Shown here in pieces: positions 59,618 to 64,000 of a DNA stretch of 64,000 nt; position 1 is the stretch's first letter; each line of letters starts with the position of its first letter. The stretch covers positions 2,976,001-3,040,000 of the forward strand of contig NZ_CP102246.1 in the NCBI RefSeq assembly GCF_024599795.1, written 5' to 3'. This DNA is from Enterobacter cloacae complex sp. R_G8. GTDB taxonomy: Bacteria; Pseudomonadota; Gammaproteobacteria; Enterobacterales; Enterobacteriaceae. The notes beneath the pieces were generated by a model, which saw only the letters and a list, made by a program, of their open reading frames with translations, searched no databases and was not told the origin of the DNA. A program made the translations under genes and the position numbers.

Positions 59618-61631
59618 GTTATTTTCTGCTTTCAGAAAAGAGAAGATTTGGGACTTTGACGGCGGCATCCATCCGCCGGAGATGAAAACCCAGTCCAGCG
59701 GCACGCCGCTGCGTCAAATTCCGCTGGCGACCCGTTTCGTTATGCCGCTGAAGCAGCACATTGGTGCTGAGGGCGAACTGTGTGTAAAAGAAGGCGATAC
59801 CGTCCTTCGCGGCCAGCCATTGACCTTTGGTCGCGGACGTATGCTGCCGATCCACGCTCCGACATCCGGTCAAGTGGTGGCGATTACCCCTCACACCGTG
59901 GCACATCCGTCAGCCCTCTCCGAGCTGAGCGTCATTATTGAAGCCGACGGCGAAGACCGCTGGTTCGAACGCGATGGCTGGAGTGACTACCGCGCTCACA
60001 GCCGGGAAGCGCTCATCGAGCGTATCCATCAGTTCGGCGTTGCCGGGCTGGGTGGCGCAGGGTTCCCGACCGGCGTCAAACTGCGCGGTGGCGGCGATAA
60101 AATTCAGACGCTGATCATCAACGCCGCCGAATGCGAACCCTACATCACCGCCGATGACCGCCTGATGCAGGACTGTGCCGCGCAGGTGGTGGAAGGGATC
60201 CGTATTCTTGCCCATGTGCTGCAACCGCGCGAAGTGCTGATTGGTATTGAGGACAACAAACCGCAGGCCATCTCCATGCTGCGTGCGGTGCTCGCCGGTA
60301 GCCACGATATTGGTCTGCGCGTCATTCCGACCAAATACCCTTCTGGCGGGGCGAAACAGCTGACGCAAATACTCACCGGGAAACAGGTTCCCCACGGCGG
60401 CCGCTCTTCTGATATTGGCGTGTTGATGCAAAACGTAGGCACCGCCTACGCCGTGAAACGCGCGGTGATTGACGGTGAACCCCTGACCGAACGCGTGGTG
60501 ACGCTGACGGGTGAGTCCGTTTCTCGTCCGGGCAACGTCTGGGCGCGTCTGGGTACACCGGTTCGTCATCTTCTGGAGCAGGCCGGATTCTGTCCCGGCA
60601 GCGATCAGATGGTGATCATGGGCGGCCCATTGATGGGCTTTACCCTGCCGTGGCTGGACGTCCCGGTCGTAAAAATCACTAACTGTCTGCTCGCCCCCTC
60701 TGCGACCGAAATGGGTGAAGAGCAGGAAGAAAAAGGCTGCATCCGCTGCAGCGCCTGTGCCGATGCCTGCCCGGCGGATCTGCTTCCGCAGCAGTTGTAC
60801 TGGTACAGCAAAGGCCAGCTGCACGATAAAGCGCAAGCGCATAACCTGGCCGACTGCATCGAATGCGGCGCCTGTGCCTGGGTCTGCCCAAGCAACATTC
60901 CGCTGGTGCAATACTTCCGTCAGGAGAAGGCTGAAATTTATGCCATCTCGATGGAAGAAAAACGCGCCGCCGAAGCGAAAGCCCGCTTTGAAGCGCGCCA
61001 GGCTCGACTGGAGCGCGAAAAACTGGCCCGTCAGGAGCGTCATAAGCAGGCTGCCGTTCAGCCCGGCGAGAAAGATCAGGATGCCATTAACGCGGCGCTG
61101 GCTCGCGTTCGCGAGAAAAAAGCAACGGCGGCGCAGCCTGTCGTGATCCCGGCTGGCGAGAAACCGGATAACAGCGAAGCCATTGCCGCCCGTGAAGCAC
61201 GTAAGGCCGCGGCCCGCGCACGTCAGGCAGAAAAAGCGCAGACCGCGCAACCGGAAGCCAACGTCGATCCGCGTAAAGCGGCCGTTGAAGCCGCCATTGC
61301 CCGCGCGAAGGCCCGTAAAGCGGGAGAGCAGCAGGTAGTCGTTGAGCAGGAGGCCGTAGATCCGCGTAAAGCGGCGGTGGAAGCCGCAATAGCCCGAGCC
61401 AAAGCGCGTAAAGCGGCCCAGCAGCCGCAACCGGCCGCAGAAGAGGCACCGGTCGACCCGCGTAAAGCCGCAGTCGAAGCGGCTATCGCCCGCGCTAAAG
61501 CCCGTAAAGCGGCGCAGCAGGAAGAACAGCAGCCGGCCGCAAACGACGATCCACGCAAAGCCGCAGTCGCCGCCGCGATTGCACGCGTTCAGGCGAAGAA
61601 AGCCGCACAGCAAGCAGTTAACGAGGATTAA
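59610..61631 (+). CDS. rsxC: Electron transport complex subunit RsxC
   Basis: The 673-residue protein has the NADH/FMN-binding half ([30 protein letters not shown]) and two [4Fe-4S] motifs ([12 protein letters not shown] near 375, [12 protein letters not shown] near 414). A long charged helical tail carries four copies of an Ala/Arg/Lys-rich unit. It matches E. coli RsxC (740 residues) but has a shorter tail because it has fewer repeats. The long open frame reaches back to 59391; ATG 59610 fits the family. Confidence 0.95.
   Translation: MLKLFSAFRKEKIWDFDGGIHPPEMKTQSSGTPLRQIPLATRFVMPLKQHIGAEGELCVKEGDTVLRGQPLTFGRGRMLPIHAPTSGQVVAITPHTVAHPSALSELSVIIEADGEDRWFERDGWSDYRAHSREALIERIHQFGVAGLGGAGFPTGVKLRGGGDKIQTLIINAAECEPYITADDRLMQDCAAQVVEGIRILAHVLQPREVLIGIEDNKPQAISMLRAVLAGSHDIGLRVIPTKYPSGGAKQLTQILTGKQVPHGGRSSDIGVLMQNVGTAYAVKRAVIDGEPLTERVVTLTGESVSRPGNVWARLGTPVRHLLEQAGFCPGSDQMVIMGGPLMGFTLPWLDVPVVKITNCLLAPSATEMGEEQEEKGCIRCSACADACPADLLPQQLYWYSKGQLHDKAQAHNLADCIECGACAWVCPSNIPLVQYFRQEKAEIYAISMEEKRAAEAKARFEARQARLEREKLARQERHKQAAVQPGEKDQDAINAALARVREKKATAAQPVVIPAGEKPDNSEAIAAREARKAAARARQAEKAQTAQPEANVDPRKAAVEAAIARAKARKAGEQQVVVEQEAVDPRKAAVEAAIARAKARKAAQQPQPAAEEAPVDPRKAAVEAAIARAKARKAAQQEEQQPAANDDPRKAAVAAAIARVQAKKAAQQAVNED
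61264..61612 (+). repeat. In-frame tandem repeats in the rsxC tail
   Basis: Four units of about 31-32 codons each open with [19 protein letters not shown] (the last one diverged: [11 protein letters not shown]) and are joined by Gln/Glu/Pro-rich linkers. The DNA units are similar but carry silent changes. Number of copies varies between enteric RsxC proteins. Confidence 0.9.
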
Positions 61632-62684
61632 ATGGTTTTCAGAATCGCAAGTTCCCCTTACACCCATAACCAGCGCCAGACGTCGCGCATTATGATGCTG
61701 GTCTGCCTGGCCGCGTTGCCTGGCATTGCCGTCCAGTGTTGGTTTTTCGGCTGGGGAACCCTGTTCCAGTTAGTGCTGGGCTGTGCCAGCGCCGTAGCGG
61801 CAGAAGCGCTGGTGCTGAAGCTGCGTAAGATGCACGTCTCCCGTATCCTCAGCGATAACTCGGCCCTGCTGACGGGTCTGCTGCTGGCCATCAGTATCCC
61901 ACCGTTTGCACCGTGGTGGATGGTCGTGCTCGGTACCGTGTTTGCGGTGATTATTGCCAAACAGTTATACGGTGGACTGGGCCATAACCCGTTTAATCCG
62001 GCGATGATCGGCTATGTGGTACTGCTGATCTCCTTCCCGGTGCAAATGACCAGTTGGCTGCCGCCGCATGAGATCGCCGCCAACGTGTCTGGTTTTATGG
62101 ATGCCCTGCATGTGATCTTTACCGGTCATACGGCGTCCGGTGGCGATATGAACACGTTGCGTATGGGCGTGGATGGTATCAGCCAGGCCACACCGCTCGA
62201 CACGTTTAAAACCGCCCTGCATGCCGGGCACAGCGTTGAGCAGATCATGAAGTCGGCTATCTACAGCGGCGTGCTGGCGGGTGCGGGCTGGCAGTGGGTT
62301 AATCTGGCGTATCTGCTGGGCGGCCTGTTCCTGCTGCAGCAGAAAGCGATCCGCTGGCATATTCCGGTCAGCTTCCTTGTCACGCTGGCAGTCTGCTCCA
62401 CGCTGGGCTGGTTGTTCTCTCCTGAGTCCCTGGCCAGCCCGCAAATGCATCTGCTCTCTGGCGCGACCATGCTGGGCGCCTTCTTTATTCTGACCGACCC
62501 GGTGACCGCCTCGACCACCAACCGTGGCCGCCTGATCTTTGGCGCGCTGGCCGGTCTGCTGGTGTGGCTGATCCGCAGTTTTGGTGGTTACCCGGACGGG
62601 GTGGCATTCGCTGTCCTGCTTGCCAACATCACCGTACCGCTCATTGACTACTACACGCGCCCGCGCGTGTACGGCCATCGTTAA
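61632..62684 (+). CDS. rsxD: Electron transport complex subunit RsxD
   Basis: The 350-residue protein has about nine membrane helices and the FMN attachment region with a Ser/Thr near [16 protein letters not shown]. The motif [20 protein letters not shown] is typical of RnfD. It matches E. coli RsxD. It starts directly after the rsxC stop. Confidence 0.95.
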   Translation: MVFRIASSPYTHNQRQTSRIMMLVCLAALPGIAVQCWFFGWGTLFQLVLGCASAVAAEALVLKLRKMHVSRILSDNSALLTGLLLAISIPPFAPWWMVVLGTVFAVIIAKQLYGGLGHNPFNPAMIGYVVLLISFPVQMTSWLPPHEIAANVSGFMDALHVIFTGHTASGGDMNTLRMGVDGISQATPLDTFKTALHAGHSVEQIMKSAIYSGVLAGAGWQWVNLAYLLGGLFLLQQKAIRWHIPVSFLVTLAVCSTLGWLFSPESLASPQMHLLSGATMLGAFFILTDPVTASTTNRGRLIFGALAGLLVWLIRSFGGYPDGVAFAVLLANITVPLIDYYTRPRVYGHR

Positions 62685-62694
62685 GGATTTCGCG

Positions 62695-63321
62695 ATGCTG
62701 AAAACAATGCAAAAACACGGCGTCACGCTGGCTGTTTTCGCCGCAGTCCTGACCGGGCTGACGGCGCTGGTGAACGAACTGACCAAAACGACCATTGATG
62801 AACAGGCCGCCAAGCAGCAAAAGGCGCTGTTCGATCAGGTGATCCCGCCTGATTTCTACGATAATGACCTGCAGAAAAGCTGCTTCGTGGTGCAGGCACC
62901 GCAGCTGGGCAAAGGCCCGCATCGTCTCTTTATCGCCCGTAAAGGAGATAAAGCGGTAGGCGCGGTTATGGAAGCCACGGCCCCTGATGGTTACTCCGGT
63001 GCCATTCAGCTTCTGGTGGGTACCGATTTTTCCGGTACCGTACTGGGTACCCGCGTGACTCAGCACCATGAAACACCAGGCCTTGGGGATAAAATTGAAA
63101 CCCGCCTGAGCGACTGGATTTTGCACTTCGCCGGTAAAGTGATCCACGGCGAAGCGGATCCGGCGTTTGCCGTGAAGAAAGATGGCGGCGAGTTTGACCA
63201 GTTCACCGGGGCCACCATTACCCCGCGTGCCGTCGTGAATGCCGTAAAACGAGCCGGGCTGTATGCAGAAACGCTGCCTGCGCAGATCAACAATCTTCCG
63301 GCCTGTGAGGAGTCATCATGA
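62695..63321 (+). CDS. rsxG: Electron transport complex subunit RsxG
   Basis: The 208-residue protein has one N-terminal helix and a periplasmic domain with the covalent FMN site at the Thr of [11 protein letters not shown]. It matches E. coli RsxG. The true start is ATG 62695; the longer frame to 62581 overlaps rsxD. Its stop overlaps the rsxE start (ATGA). Confidence 0.95.
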   Translation: MLKTMQKHGVTLAVFAAVLTGLTALVNELTKTTIDEQAAKQQKALFDQVIPPDFYDNDLQKSCFVVQAPQLGKGPHRLFIARKGDKAVGAVMEATAPDGYSGAIQLLVGTDFSGTVLGTRVTQHHETPGLGDKIETRLSDWILHFAGKVIHGEADPAFAVKKDGGEFDQFTGATITPRAVVNAVKRAGLYAETLPAQINNLPACEESS

Positions 63322-64000
63322 GCCAGGTTAAAGAGGTCATTGTCCAGGGGCTGTGGAAGAACAACTCCGCCCTGGTTCAGCTGCTGGGGATGTGTCCGCT
63401 GCTGGCGGTGACATCCACCGCCACCAACGCGCTGGGTCTGGGTCTGGCAACCACGCTGGTACTGACCCTGACCAACCTCTCCATTTCCGCCCTGCGCCGC
63501 TGGACGCCGTCGGAAATCCGTATTCCGATTTACGTGATGATCATCGCGTCGGTGGTAAGTGTCGTTCAGATGCTGATTAACGCCTACGCGTTCGGTCTGT
63601 ATCAGTCACTGGGGATCTTTATTCCGCTGATCGTCACCAACTGTATCGTGGTTGGTCGTGCAGAAGCCTTTGCCGTGAAGAACAGCCCGGCAATGTCAGC
63701 GCTGGATGGTTTCGCCATCGGGATGGGCGCCACCGGCGCCATGTTCGTTCTGGGCTCACTGCGTGAGATCCTGGGCAACGGTACGCTCTTTGACGGCGCA
63801 GACGCGCTGTTGGGAAGCTGGGCCAAAGTCTTGCGCATTGAGGTGTTCCATACGGATACGCCGTTCCTGCTGGCTATGCTGCCGCCGGGCGCGTTTATTG
63901 GCCTTGGCATGATGCTGGCGATAAAATACCTGATTGATGAAAAACGTAAGCGCCGCGCGGCTGAGCGTAGCGTGCAGGAAGGGATACCCGAGAAAGCCTC
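63318..64000 (+). CDS. rsxE: Electron transport complex subunit RsxE (cut by window edge)
   Basis: The visible 227 residues have six membrane helices and match E. coli RsxE (about 231 residues), so only a few codons are missing. [18 protein letters not shown] and [14 protein letters not shown] hold the cluster cysteines shared with RsxA. It is the last rsx gene; nth follows in E. coli but lies outside the window. Confidence 0.95.
   Translation, partial: MSQVKEVIVQGLWKNNSALVQLLGMCPLLAVTSTATNALGLGLATTLVLTLTNLSISALRRWTPSEIRIPIYVMIIASVVSVVQMLINAYAFGLYQSLGIFIPLIVTNCIVVGRAEAFAVKNSPAMSALDGFAIGMGATGAMFVLGSLREILGNGTLFDGADALLGSWAKVLRIEVFHTDTPFLLAMLPPGAFIGLGMMLAIKYLIDEKRKRRAAERSVQEGIPEKA

Overview
The window is chromosomal DNA of an enteric gammaproteobacterium, most likely the Enterobacter group or a close neighbour. 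Many products are near-identical to Escherichia coli proteins (FNR, UspE, PntA, PntB, RstA, Tus, FumC, MalX, Add, Cnu, RsxA-E), and the gene order is mostly that of the E. coli terminus region. A Tus gene with an upstream Ter site at about 40.8 kb shows that replication ends near here. I saw no rRNA, tRNA, CRISPR array, insertion sequence or prophage.

Layout. 1-3.3 kb: the start of a CHASE4-GGDEF signalling protein (cut by the window edge), the spermidine exporter genes mdtJ-mdtI, and tqsA. 3.3-19.8 kb: an accessory block. It holds a luciferase-like oxidoreductase, a yajD HNH gene away from its E. coli site, and an outer-membrane MipA-family gene divergent from a two-component system and an RND efflux pump. 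It also holds an arylamine N-acetyltransferase divergent from a MocR regulator, a PRISE-like reductase divergent from a LysR regulator, an SOS-controlled umuDC pair and pdxI. 19.9-30.8 kb: a Tsr-like chemoreceptor with a sigma-28 promoter, then smrA, the sRNA mcaS, abgR, abgABT, ogt, fnr and uspE. E. coli carries smrA to uspE as one contiguous run elsewhere in the terminus half; here it lies between tqsA and pntB, which are neighbours in E. coli.

30.9-47.9 kb: pntAB, ydgH, arcD(ydgI), folM, ydgC, rstA, an unrecognised 86-residue gene, rstB, tus, fumC, fumA, manA and ydgA, in E. coli order. 48-50.8 kb: an alpha/beta hydrolase, an exported metallo-beta-lactamase-fold protein and a LysR regulator, where E. 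coli has uidABCR and hdhA. 50.8-64 kb: malI, malXY, add, ydgJ, blr, cnu, ydgK and the rsxABCDGE electron-transport operon, with rsxE cut a few codons before its end.

Working together. Several loci are sensor and effector sets: the two-component genes with the RND pump and the MipA-type protein; RstAB, with a PhoP-like box in front; MalI with malXY; AbgR with abgABT; LexA with umuDC. Redox and anaerobic physiology is prominent (FNR, PntAB, Rsx, FumA/FumC). The least explained items are the gene inside rstAB, a 30-codon membrane ORF behind the MipA-type gene, a two-helix membrane gene between fnr and uspE flanked by 30-bp direct repeats, and an AT-rich membrane gene at 14.5-14.9 kb.
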